Shown here: piece by piece, positions 9,245 through 17,740 of the stretch
Layout of the letters: each line of letters starts with the position of its first letter
How positions within the stretch are numbered: position 1 is the first letter of the stretch
Assembly: GCA_020621405.1 (NCBI GenBank)
Contig: JAHRYN010000006.1
Coordinates: forward strand, 1-64,000
DNA from: Betaproteobacteria bacterium
GTDB lineage: Bacteria > Pseudomonadota > Gammaproteobacteria > Burkholderiales > Rhodocyclaceae
Direction of reading: 5' to 3'
DNA length: 64,000 bases
Program-made: the position numbers and the translations under genes
The notes under the pieces: model-generated
The model's database searches: none
The model's input: only the letters and a program-made list of their open reading frames with translations
Told to the model about the DNA's origin: nothing

Positions 9245-9317
9245 GTGAAGACCGATCGGGATGACGGGGGCAAGCGGCGCAGCGCATTCGTGCGCGCATC
9301 AAGTATACCAGCGCCCC

Positions 9318-9359
9318 CGTGTACGCCCGCCGCCCGGGCATTTGCGGCAGGCGTACACG
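9318..9359. repeat. Strong inverted repeat between divergent rmuC and EAL genes
   Basis: Two perfect 10-base arms (CGTGTACGCC and GGCGTACACG) enclose one C/A mismatch, then a further 5-base stem (GCCGC / GCGGC) around a 10-base loop (CCGGGCATTT). The 16-position stem lies in a 178-base region between two divergently transcribed genes, where a terminator is not expected. No T-run follows on either strand. It may be an operator, a 5' leader structure, or a dispersed chromosomal repeat. Confidence 0.8.
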
Positions 9360-9422
9360 CATTCAAGACCGGAGGCGTACTGCCGTTAAACAGGACAATT
9401 CCATTTTCTCCGAGCATGCTCC

Positions 9423-10721
9423 ATGGCCCAGGCATCGTTAGCAGTCGCCCCGGACGTCGACCCCATGGACGTCGACCCGATACACGGCGCCGACATCGTG
9501 CACGGCCGGAGCGGCGTTTCTGCCCGCTATCGGGGGCTGACGCTGACCAGCCATTTCCAGCCCATCTTCAGCCTGTCTCACTGCCGCGCCATCGGCCACG
9601 AAGGCCTGCTGCGGGCGACCGATCAGGACCTGAATCCGGTCGCACCGGGGCGTGTCATCGCCGGAGCGACCCGCTACGAGGACTTGCGCTACCTCGACCA
9701 GCTGTGCCGCTACCTGCATGTGAACAACCACGTCGCCCAGGATACCAACGGTGGCTGGCTGTTCCTGAACATCCATCCGGAGGTCTTCCGCCGTGGCCCC
9801 GAGCTGGACCTGAGCGATTTCCTGCCGGAGCTGAGCGAACACCCTGATCTCGATGCACGGCGCATCGTCATCGAGGTCATGGAAAACGCGGTCTCGGACC
9901 AGAACGGCTTCACCCGCACGGTCGAATACCTGCGCGGACTTGGCTGCATGATCGCGCTGGACGACTTCGGCGCGGGACACTCGAATTTCGACCGCATCTG
10001 GTCGCTGCAGCCGGAAATCGTCAAGCTCGACCGCTCGTTCGCAATCAGCGCGGTCGATGACCCGTCGGCACGCCGTCTGCTGCCGCAGATCGTCAGCCTG
10101 ATCCATGAAGCCGGGTCGCTGGTGCTGCTCGAAGGCGTCGAGACCGAAGCCCAGGCGCTGGCCGCGCTCGATTCCGACATCGACTTCGTGCAGGGTTTCT
10201 ATTTCGCGATGCCGCAGGCCGCACCGGTCGATACGCGTCAGGTCAGTCCGATACTCAATGACCTGTGGGAGCGCTTCGACACGACGCGCGGCAGCGGCGT
10301 GTCGCGCTACCGCGAACTGATCGGTCCCTACATCCAGACCATGGGCGGCTGCGCCGTCCTGATGGAGGACGGCATGCCGATGGAAGAGGCCTGCCGTGCC
10401 TTCCTGCAGCTGGAACGTGCCGACTGCTGCTTCCTGCTCGACGGCGACGGCCGCCAGGTGGGACGCAACGTGAGGCCCGCCCGCGCCGCAGTCAACGAGG
10501 ACAGCCAGTACCGCTCGCTGTCGATCAACCGGCATGCGCGCTGGTCGCGCCGCCCCTACTTCCGGCGCGCGATCGACCATCTGGGCAAGGTGCAGGTGAC
10601 CCGTCCCTATCTGTCGATCTCGTCCGGCCTGCTGTGCGTGACCGTATCGGTCGCCTACCGCGACTGGAACGACGAGCTGCGCGTACTGTGCGGCGACCTG
10701 CACTGGCCGCAGGTGGTCTGA
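9423..10721 (+). CDS. EAL-domain cyclic-di-GMP phosphodiesterase with YkuI-like C-terminal sensor domain
   Basis: 432 aa, cytoplasmic. Residues about 38-275 form an EAL domain that should hydrolyse c-di-GMP to pGpG. The catalytic set is retained: HEGLLR (the EAL motif as EGL, Glu60), FLNIHPEV, VIEVMEN, ALDDFGAGHSNFDRI, IVKLDRS, LEGVETEAQ and FVQGFYF. The C-terminal 140 residues (from about YRELIGPYI to the end) resemble the PAS/PDC-like domain found after the EAL domain in Bacillus YkuI, a probable ligand or dimer module. No GGDEF partner is in the window. The adjacent copper operon is convergent, so no functional link to it is implied. Confidence 0.88.
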   Translation: MAQASLAVAPDVDPMDVDPIHGADIVHGRSGVSARYRGLTLTSHFQPIFSLSHCRAIGHEGLLRATDQDLNPVAPGRVIAGATRYEDLRYLDQLCRYLHVNNHVAQDTNGGWLFLNIHPEVFRRGPELDLSDFLPELSEHPDLDARRIVIEVMENAVSDQNGFTRTVEYLRGLGCMIALDDFGAGHSNFDRIWSLQPEIVKLDRSFAISAVDDPSARRLLPQIVSLIHEAGSLVLLEGVETEAQALAALDSDIDFVQGFYFAMPQAAPVDTRQVSPILNDLWERFDTTRGSGVSRYRELIGPYIQTMGGCAVLMEDGMPMEEACRAFLQLERADCCFLLDGDGRQVGRNVRPARAAVNEDSQYRSLSINRHARWSRRPYFRRAIDHLGKVQVTRPYLSISSGLLCVTVSVAYRDWNDELRVLCGDLHWPQVV

Positions 10722-10735
10722 GGCCTGCTGCGTAC

Positions 10736-10760
10736 GGGCGCGTCTTCACCGGACACGCCC
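10736..10760. terminator. Hairpin between convergent EAL gene and cusA
   Basis: Nine-position stem GGGCGCGTC / GACACGCCC with a 7-base loop, read best on the minus strand, where the single mismatch becomes a G-U pair. It lies between two gene ends but has no T-run, so a terminator role is only suggested by position. Confidence 0.3.
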
Positions 10761-10781
10761 GCATACCTGCCCTTCCCTTAT

Positions 10782-13700
10782 TCAGCCCGCCCCGAAGCGC
10801 CTGCGCAGGCGCGACAGCATGCTTTCGCCACGCGGCTGCCGCATCAGCAGATAGACCGCCGGCACGACGAACATCGACAGCAGCGGTGCGGTCAGCATGC
10901 CGCCCACCATCGGCGCAGCGATCCGCTGCATCACCTCAGAGCCGGTGCCGGCGCCCCACATGATGGGCAGCAGGCCGGCCAGGATCACCGCGACCGTCAT
11001 CGCCTTGGGCCGGACCCGCAGCACCGCGCCGTCGCGGATGGCCTCGATCAGATCCTCGCGGCTGATCCGCCCCTGCGCGATGCGATCGTCCCAGGCGTGC
11101 TTCAGATACAGCAGCATGATCACGCCGAATTCGGCCGACACGCCGGCCAGCGCGATGAAGCCGACCGCGCCCGCCACCGACAGGTTGTGCCCGAGCGCGT
11201 ACAGCAGCCAGATGCCGCCGACCAGCGCGAACGGCAGCGTGGCCATGATCAGCAGCGCCTCATCGACGCGCCGGAAGGTCATCTGGAGCAGCACGAAGAT
11301 GATCAGCAGCGTGAATGGCAGCACCACCTTGAGCCGGGCGGCGGCGCGCTCCAGATATTCGAACTGCCCCGACCACGAAACCGAATAGCCGGGCGGCAGC
11401 ACCACCTTGTCGCCGACCGCGCGCTGCATGTCGCGCACCGCGCTGCCGAGGTCGCGACCGCGGATGTCCACATACACCCAGCCGGACAGCCGGGCGTTCT
11501 CGCTGCGCAGCATCGGCGGTCCGTCGGTGATGCGGATGCTTGCCACGTCGCCCAGCACAAGACGCGCGCCACGCTCGCTGACGATGGGCAGGGTGCGCAG
11601 CCGCTCCGGCGAGTCGCGCAGCTCGCGCGGATAGCGCACATTGATCGGGAAGCGCTGCAGCCCTTCCACCGTCTCGCCGACGTTGTCGCCGCCGATCGCC
11701 GTGGCGACGATCGCCTGCACGTCGGCAATGTTCATGCCGAAGCGCGCCGCCGCGTCGCGGTCGATGTCGATGTCCACATAGCGGCCGCCGGTGAGCCGTT
11801 CGGCCAGCGCGCTGCTGACGCCCGGCACGTCCTTGAGCACCTTTTCGATTTCGCCGGTCAGCCGGTCCAGGGTCGCCGGATCGCTGCCTGCAACCTTGAC
11901 GCCGACCGGGCTCTTGATGCCGGTGGCCAGCATGTCGATGCGGTTGCGGATCGGCGGCACCCATATGTTGGCCAGTCCGGGCACCTTGACGATGCGGTCG
12001 AGTTCCTCGACCAGCTTGTCCTGCGTCATGCCGGGCCGCCACTGGGCCTTCGGCTTGAACCGGATGGTGGTTTCGAACATTTCCAGCGGCGCCGGATCGG
12101 TCGCGGTTTCGGCGCGCCCCGCCTTGCCGTAGACGCCAGCGACTTCCGGCACCGTCCGGATCAGCCGGTCGGTCTGCTGCAGCAGTTCGGCCGCCTTGGC
12201 CGCCGACAATCCGGGCAGCGCCGACGGCATGTAGAGCAGATCGCCCTCGTCCAGCCGCGGCATGAATTCGCTGCCGATGTGCTGCAGCGGCCACAGGCTC
12301 AGCAGCAGCGCGACGCCGGCCACCAGCAGCGTCAGTCGCGGCGCACGCAGCACCCTGTCGAGCAACGGCCGGTACAGCGCGATCAGCAGACGGCTCAACG
12401 GATTGCGCTGTTCGTCCGGAATGCGGCCGCGTATCAGATAGCCCATCAGCACCGGAATCAGCGTCACCGACAGGCCAGCCGCCGCCGCCATCGCATAGGT
12501 CTTGGTGAAGGCCAGCGGCGAGAACAGCCGTCCCTCCTGCGCTTCCAGCGTGAATACCGGGATGAAGGACAGCGTGATGATCAGCAGCGAAAAGAACAGC
12601 GCCGGCCCGACCTCGGCCGCCGAGTCGCCGATCACCCGCCAGCGCGCCTCGCGTTCCAACGCCTCGCCGGGGTGGTCGCGGCTCCAGTGTTCGAGGTGCT
12701 TGTGCGCGTTCTCTATCATCACCACCGCAGCGTCCACCATGGCGCCGATGGCGATCGCGATGCCGCCGAGCGACATGATGTTGGCGTTCACGCCCTGATG
12801 CTGCATGACGATGAAAGCGGCCAGAATGCCCAGTGGCAGCGACACGATGGCGACGAAGGCCGAGCGCAGGTGAAACAGGAAGATGAAGCAGACGACGGCG
12901 ACGACGATGAATTCCTCGAGCAGCTTGTGGCCGAGGTTGTCGACGGCGCGCTCGATCAGCCCCGACCGGTCATAGGTCGGCACGACCTCGACGCCTCTGG
13001 GCAGACTGGCCTGCAGCTGCTGCAGTTTGGTCTTGACCGCGGCGATGGTCTGCAGCGCGTTGCGGCCGGAACGCATCACGATCACGCCACCGACAGCCTC
13101 GCCCTCGCCATCCAGCTCGCCGATGCCGCGGCGCATCTCGGGCCCGGTCTGGACGTGCGCCACGTCGCCCAGCCGCACCGACACGCCGGCGTTGGTGACA
13201 GTCAGCGGAATCCTGCGGAAATCGTCGAGCGACTGCAGATAGCCCGAGGCACGCACCATGTATTCGGCTTCGCCCATCTCAAGTACCGCACCACCGCTCT
13301 CCTGGTTGGCGTTGCGGATCGCCTCGACCACGCGGCCCTGCGGGATGGCGTAGGCGGCCAACCGGTCCGGGTCGAGCACCACCTGGTACTGGCGCACCAT
13401 GCCGCCGATCGACGCCACTTCGGCCACGTCCGGCACGGTCTTCAGCTCGTACTTCAGGAACCAGTCCTGCAGCGCACGCAGCTGCGCAATGTCGAGGCTG
13501 CCGCTGCGGTCCACCAGTGCGTACTGGAATATCCAGCCGACGCCGGTCGCATCCGGTCCGAGCGCCGTTTTGGCCGCCGGTGGCAGGCGCGACTGCACCT
13601 GGTTGAGGTATTCGAGCACGCGCGAGCGCGCCCAGTACGGATCGGTGCCGTCCTCGAACAGCACATAGACGAAGGAATCGCCGAAGAAGGAATAGCCGCG

Positions 13701-13946
13701 CACCGTCTTCGCGCCCGGCACCGACAGCATGGTGGTGGTCAGCGGATAGGTGACCTGGTTCTCGACGATGCGCGGCGCCTGACCGGCCCAGGTGGTGCGG
13801 ATGATGACCTGCACGTCGGACAGGTCGGGCAGCGCGTCCAGCGGCGTGCGCGACACGGAATACACACCCCAGGCACCCAGCGCAACGGTCGCCAGCAGCA
13901 CCAGGAAACGGTTGGCGATCGACCAGCGGATGAGGCGGGCGATCAT
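10782..13946 (-). CDS. cusA: Heavy-metal efflux RND pump, copper/silver type (CusA)
   Basis: 1054 aa, the length of HME-RND inner-membrane pumps, with twelve membrane helices and two large periplasmic loops. The pump uses the proton gradient to export metal through CusB and CusC. The three methionines that line the CusA metal relay are visible in their usual contexts: [20 protein letters not shown] and [12 protein letters not shown]. This favours Cu(I)/Ag(I) over the Zn/Co/Cd type. The acidic residue for proton transfer is in [17 protein letters not shown]. The ATG overlaps the cusB stop as ATGA. It is the last gene of the operon. Confidence 0.94.
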   Translation of the reverse strand: MIARLIRWSIANRFLVLLATVALGAWGVYSVSRTPLDALPDLSDVQVIIRTTWAGQAPRIVENQVTYPLTTTMLSVPGAKTVRGYSFFGDSFVYVLFEDGTDPYWARSRVLEYLNQVQSRLPPAAKTALGPDATGVGWIFQYALVDRSGSLDIAQLRALQDWFLKYELKTVPDVAEVASIGGMVRQYQVVLDPDRLAAYAIPQGRVVEAIRNANQESGGAVLEMGEAEYMVRASGYLQSLDDFRRIPLTVTNAGVSVRLGDVAHVQTGPEMRRGIGELDGEGEAVGGVIVMRSGRNALQTIAAVKTKLQQLQASLPRGVEVVPTYDRSGLIERAVDNLGHKLLEEFIVVAVVCFIFLFHLRSAFVAIVSLPLGILAAFIVMQHQGVNANIMSLGGIAIAIGAMVDAAVVMIENAHKHLEHWSRDHPGEALEREARWRVIGDSAAEVGPALFFSLLIITLSFIPVFTLEAQEGRLFSPLAFTKTYAMAAAAGLSVTLIPVLMGYLIRGRIPDEQRNPLSRLLIALYRPLLDRVLRAPRLTLLVAGVALLLSLWPLQHIGSEFMPRLDEGDLLYMPSALPGLSAAKAAELLQQTDRLIRTVPEVAGVYGKAGRAETATDPAPLEMFETTIRFKPKAQWRPGMTQDKLVEELDRIVKVPGLANIWVPPIRNRIDMLATGIKSPVGVKVAGSDPATLDRLTGEIEKVLKDVPGVSSALAERLTGGRYVDIDIDRDAAARFGMNIADVQAIVATAIGGDNVGETVEGLQRFPINVRYPRELRDSPERLRTLPIVSERGARLVLGDVASIRITDGPPMLRSENARLSGWVYVDIRGRDLGSAVRDMQRAVGDKVVLPPGYSVSWSGQFEYLERAAARLKVVLPFTLLIIFVLLQMTFRRVDEALLIMATLPFALVGGIWLLYALGHNLSVAGAVGFIALAGVSAEFGVIMLLYLKHAWDDRIAQGRISREDLIEAIRDGAVLRVRPKAMTVAVILAGLLPIMWGAGTGSEVMQRIAAPMVGGMLTAPLLSMFVVPAVYLLMRQPRGESMLSRLRRRFGAG

Positions 13947-15373
13947 GGCCGGCTCCCGGCATGCGCGTCGTGGCTGCCCGCGGAATGAGCATCATGGCTC
14001 CCGGGATGTGCATCGTCCATCGGCGCCGCACCGGCACCTTCGTTCAGGCGCGCTTCAACGCCCTTCAGACTGGCTTCCGAGTCGATCAGGAACTGCGACG
14101 ACACGACCACGCGCTGGCCGGCATGCAGTCCGCGTCTGATTTCGGTCCGGTCGCCACTGTCGATGCCGGCCTCGACCTCGACCGGCCGGAAATGGCCGCC
14201 GTCCTCGGCCAGCATCACGAGTACCCGCCGCCCGGTACGGATCAGCGCTTCGCTCGGCACCAGCAGCGCCGGCGCCGCATGCGGGCCGGCAAATCGCATC
14301 TGCACCGACATGCCGGGCATCAGCCGTCCGCCCGGATTCGCCAGTTCGAGCCGCACCTTCACCGTCCGCGTGGCCGGATCGACCTCGGGCAGGATGGCCT
14401 GCACCGTGCCGTCGAACACCGTGCCGGGCGCGGCCGGCGACGTCGCCCGCACCCGGCTGCCGGCACGCAGCGGCGCGACCCGGCTTTCCGGCACGGCGGC
14501 GTCGGCCCACACGGTGCCCAGACCGTTGATGCGGAACAGCGTGGCGCCAGGCATCACCGTCATGCCCTCGCGCACCGCCAGCTCGGTGACGACGCCGGCG
14601 ATCGGCGCGGCCAGCACGATGCGCGGCTGTATCCGGCCGCCCTGCTCGACCTGCGCGATCTGCGCCTCGCTCATGCCGACCAGGCGCATGCGCTGGCGCG
14701 CAGCGTCGATCAGCGGCGCCATGTCGGTGCCGCCCATGCGCCGCACCGACAGGAATTCCTCCTGCGCCGCAACCCAGTCCGGCACATGCAGTTCGGCCAG
14801 CGCCTGCCCCCGGGACACGCGGTCCAGCGTGGCGCGCACCTGCAGCCGTTCGACATAGCCGGGCGTGCGCACTTGCACGACCGCCTGATCGCGTTCATTG
14901 AAGGCAACGCTGCCGGTGGCGGTGATTTCGGGCGACAGCGTGCCCTCGACCACCTCCGCGGTGCGCAGCCCAAGGTTCTGCCGGACGCGCGGACTGATCG
15001 CGACCGTACCCGCATCATCGGTGCCCTCGGCCGCGTCCGCATAGACCGGCGACAGCATCATGTCCATGAAGGGCGACTTGCCCGGCTGGTCGAACTTGTT
15101 GCCGGGCACCATCGGATCCTGGTAGTACAGGATCTTCCGTCCGTTGCGCGGATCGACGTCACCCGCCTTGAATCCCGCCGCCATGTGACGCCGCGTGGCG
15201 TCCTCACCGGTTTCGGCGGGAAGCGCTTCCTTCTCCGGCATGGCGGGTGTGGCAGCGACTGGCGCCGCCTTCATGCCGGCGTCCATTCCGGCCCGGAACA
15301 GGCCGTAGCCGGCTGCGCCGAGAACACCGGCGGCGATCAGGCCGAACACCATGGTCTTGATCTTCATGTTCAT
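13943..15373 (-). CDS. cusB: Efflux RND periplasmic adaptor (CusB) with metal-binding N-terminal motif and His-rich tail
   Basis: 476 aa membrane-fusion protein linking CusA to the outer-membrane channel. After an N-terminal anchor (about residues 6-24) comes a heavy-metal-binding type segment, [19 protein letters not shown] followed by [13 protein letters not shown], rich in Met and found in CusB homologues. Then follow the barrel-sandwich, alpha-hairpin and beta-barrel regions ([31 protein letters not shown]). The C terminus has a short His/Asp repeat (GSHDAH, twice). The ATG at 15373 overlaps the cusC stop as ATGA, with GGAG just upstream; a second ATG two codons later is also possible. 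Confidence 0.92.
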   Translation of the reverse strand: MNMKIKTMVFGLIAAGVLGAAGYGLFRAGMDAGMKAAPVAATPAMPEKEALPAETGEDATRRHMAAGFKAGDVDPRNGRKILYYQDPMVPGNKFDQPGKSPFMDMMLSPVYADAAEGTDDAGTVAISPRVRQNLGLRTAEVVEGTLSPEITATGSVAFNERDQAVVQVRTPGYVERLQVRATLDRVSRGQALAELHVPDWVAAQEEFLSVRRMGGTDMAPLIDAARQRMRLVGMSEAQIAQVEQGGRIQPRIVLAAPIAGVVTELAVREGMTVMPGATLFRINGLGTVWADAAVPESRVAPLRAGSRVRATSPAAPGTVFDGTVQAILPEVDPATRTVKVRLELANPGGRLMPGMSVQMRFAGPHAAPALLVPSEALIRTGRRVLVMLAEDGGHFRPVEVEAGIDSGDRTEIRRGLHAGQRVVVSSQFLIDSEASLKGVEARLNEGAGAAPMDDAHPGSHDAHSAGSHDAHAGSRP

Positions 15374-16725
15374 TTCTCCGTGAAGACCGAAGCGTGGCCC
15401 GATGCCAGCCCGGTCTGGCCGGCCGGCAGCAGGAAGTTGAGCTGCGCCCACAGCACCGCGGTTTCCAGTTCGAGCCGGAGCCGGTCCATGCGCACCTCGA
15501 TTTCGGCGCGGCGCGCCTCCAGCACGGCGTCGAGCGGACCACTGCCGCCGCGGTAGGCGGCCAGCGCCGCCTTGCTGCGTTCGGCGGCCAGCGGCTGCAG
15601 CGTGGCGTCGTAGTGCGCCAGGCGGTCGCGGTTGCCCTGCCAGGCCTGCAGCCAGCCCTGCGTTTCGGCCAGACGCTCGCGCAGTACCTCCTCGCGCTCC
15701 GCCTGCACTTGCTCGACGCTGGCCAGCCGGGCCGCCAGTTCCCGGTCCTGCCGGTTCTTCTGGTCGAACTGCAGCGGGATCGAGAAGTTGATCGACACCA
15801 TGTCGTCGTAGTTCGGGCCGCGCTTGCTGTACATCAGCTCGGCGCTCCAGTCGGCGCTCCGGCCGGCCAGCGCGATTTCGGCATCGGCACGAGCGACCGC
15901 CTCCTGTCCGCGCATGAGCGTTATCTGTGGGTGCTGCGTCAGCTGGCTTTCCAGTGCGGATGGATCGAGTTTCAGCGCGGCGACGGCCGGCGGCTCGCCC
16001 AGCGGCAGCGCGGCACCGTCACCGACCCATCGGGCCAGCCGCGTCCGGGCGGTTGCGACCTGCCGCTGCGTCTGGCGGATGCGGTCGCCGATCTGCGCCA
16101 GCGCCGAACGCGCGGCGAACACGTCGGCCTGCGATCCGCGCCCGCTGCGGTAGGCGGCATCTGCCGCCTCGACCTGCAGCGCGGTTTCGGCGCGCTGCGC
16201 CTGCAGCGCCTCGAGCATGCGCTCTTCGTAGTGGCGTTCCAGCCAGGCGGTCGCGGTATCGCGCTGCAGATTGATGACCGCCAGCGCGCGGCCGCTTTCG
16301 GCCAGCTCGGCCTCGCGGTCATAGCGGGCGGCACGTGCGCGCCGCTTGTCGGCGCCGGTGAATTCCTGCATCACGCCGACCGAGCGCATGGTCATGAAGT
16401 CACTGGTCAGGCTGAAGCTGTCCCGGCCCTCGATCGGCAGGTTGTTGACGCCCCCCTTGAGTACCGGATCCGGCAACTGCGCGGCAGCGACCGACATTTC
16501 GCGCGCCGCCCGCGCCGCGGCGTCCTGGGCGGCCGGCTGGCGCGAACGCTGCTCGGCCAGTGTGAGCGCCTGCTCGAAACCCAGGACTTCGCCCACCGCG
16601 AGCACGCTGCCGGACAGCGCGGGCCCGAGCGCCAGCAACAGCATCGCAGCACGCAGGCCTGCGGCCAGAGTTCGGGGCAAATTCTGCATGCCGCACACGG
16701 TGCGGCGAGGAAAAGAAAACGACAT
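15370..16725 (-). CDS. cusC: TolC-family outer-membrane channel of the metal efflux system (CusC/CzcC-like)
   Basis: 451 aa with an N-terminal signal region (hydrophobic around residues 20-42) and two OEP repeats rich in long Ala/Glu/Arg helices, as in TolC-like channels. The conserved entry VLGFEQALTLAEQ follows the signal, and the second repeat starts near LMRGQEAVARADAEIALAGR. It provides the outer-membrane exit for the CusBA pump. I took the ATG at 16725 because GGAG lies seven bases upstream. A later in-frame ATG (16689) also gives a plausible signal peptide. It is first of the three coupled pump genes. Confidence 0.9.
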   Translation of the reverse strand: MSFSFPRRTVCGMQNLPRTLAAGLRAAMLLLALGPALSGSVLAVGEVLGFEQALTLAEQRSRQPAAQDAAARAAREMSVAAAQLPDPVLKGGVNNLPIEGRDSFSLTSDFMTMRSVGVMQEFTGADKRRARAARYDREAELAESGRALAVINLQRDTATAWLERHYEERMLEALQAQRAETALQVEAADAAYRSGRGSQADVFAARSALAQIGDRIRQTQRQVATARTRLARWVGDGAALPLGEPPAVAALKLDPSALESQLTQHPQITLMRGQEAVARADAEIALAGRSADWSAELMYSKRGPNYDDMVSINFSIPLQFDQKNRQDRELAARLASVEQVQAEREEVLRERLAETQGWLQAWQGNRDRLAHYDATLQPLAAERSKAALAAYRGGSGPLDAVLEARRAEIEVRMDRLRLELETAVLWAQLNFLLPAGQTGLASGHASVFTEK

Positions 16726-16856
16726 GACTGTCTCCGGACTGATCTCTGCAGATCCTGAGTGCGCCGGATGCAGGCGGCAAGGAGCCGTCGCTGGCGCGCG
16801 CAGGCAATGCGCCGGGCCGACCGTTCAGGTCGTGGCCGGCGTCCTCGGCGGAAATA

Positions 16857-17288
16857 TCAGATGCGGAAGCAGCAGTGGAGGATGCTGTGCGGTGGCGGAC
16901 CCGCCACCGGGAGAACATGCGGAACCGGCGAGTGCTCGCCGCGACGGGAGATTTCCGGAATCGCCGCCACCACGTAGAGGCTGTTCAGTACGGCGACCGG
17001 CAGCACCGGCGACCAGGTCTGGTCGCTCTGCTGGCCGTAGCGACAATGTTCGACGCACAGGTTCGGCACTGCCTCGCCGGCGCCCGCGCCCTTGCCGGCC
17101 CGCTCCGCCATCATCTGGTGGCAGGCAGCCGGCATGTCGCCCGACATGGCCTGTGTCATGGTCTGCCGGGCAGCCGACGCGACCGATGACGCACCCGGAC
17201 AGGCGTAGGCCGCGACTGCCATCTGGGCAAACAGCAGCACACCCACCATCAGGCGGCAGATCAGTCGTTTGAGATCGGAGGCGGACAT
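16857..17288 (-). CDS. Small secreted Cys/His/Met-rich protein of the copper efflux operon (unknown function)
   Basis: 143 aa. Residues about 10-28 form a signal sequence (LMVGVLLFAQMAVAAYA), so the product is probably periplasmic. The mature part has possible metal ligands: CPG near residue 30, ACHQMMAE, and NLCVEHC; it ends in PPHSILHCCFRI. A similar Cys-containing tail occurs, from memory, in small hypothetical proteins encoded beside betaproteobacterial metal-efflux operons. It lies 131 bases upstream of cusC on the same strand, with no terminator seen between them. A role in binding or handing over periplasmic copper is inference. Confidence 0.7.
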   Translation of the reverse strand: MSASDLKRLICRLMVGVLLFAQMAVAAYACPGASSVASAARQTMTQAMSGDMPAACHQMMAERAGKGAGAGEAVPNLCVEHCRYGQQSDQTWSPVLPVAVLNSLYVVAAIPEISRRGEHSPVPHVLPVAGPPPHSILHCCFRI

Positions 17289-17480
17289 GGACGGGCTCGA
17301 AGGCGCTCAAGGCCGGACGGGTACGGACGGCCGCAGTTTGACCGGCTGCGGCGTCCACCGCAAGTCCGGGATGCAGGGGACGGCAACTGCCGCCCGGGTA
17401 GCGATTTCATCGCGCATGTATTGCAGAATAACAAGCGCACACAGTCGTGGATTGGCCTGCATCACTGACAGGAGATCACC

Positions 17481-17720
17481 ATGGACACCTCGTTCCACCG
17501 CTTTTCCGAACTTTTCGCGCAGCTCGGTCTGCCTGCAGACGAACCGGGCATCCACAGCTTTCTCGCCGCGCATTCGCCGCTGCCGCCGAACATCCGGCTG
17601 GCCGATGCCACCTTCTGGACGCCATCCCAGGCCACGCTGCTGCGCGAGGAAATACTCGAGGACGCCGACTGGGCTGAAGTGGTGGACCGGCTCGACGCGG
17701 CACTGCGCGCCCCTACCTAG
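17481..17720 (+). CDS. DUF2789 family protein
   Basis: 79 aa. The sequence MDTSFHRFSELFAQLGLPAD, with LADATFWTPSQATLLREE and ILEDADWAEVVD later, fits the DUF2789 family of small helical proteins in Beta- and Gammaproteobacteria. Function is unknown. It has a good ribosome site (CAGGAGATCACC before the ATG). It is divergent from the Cys/His-rich gene and convergent with the FtsX-type permease, with a 20-base gap, so it appears to be its own transcription unit. Confidence 0.85.
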   Translation: MDTSFHRFSELFAQLGLPADEPGIHSFLAAHSPLPPNIRLADATFWTPSQATLLREEILEDADWAEVVDRLDAALRAPT

Positions 17721-17740
17721 ACACATCACATCGGCCGCCG

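Noticed and set aside
11097-13988. 963-codon open frame opposite cusA
   Set aside because: Antisense shadow rich in His/Gln/Arg; cusA has the full RND motif set.
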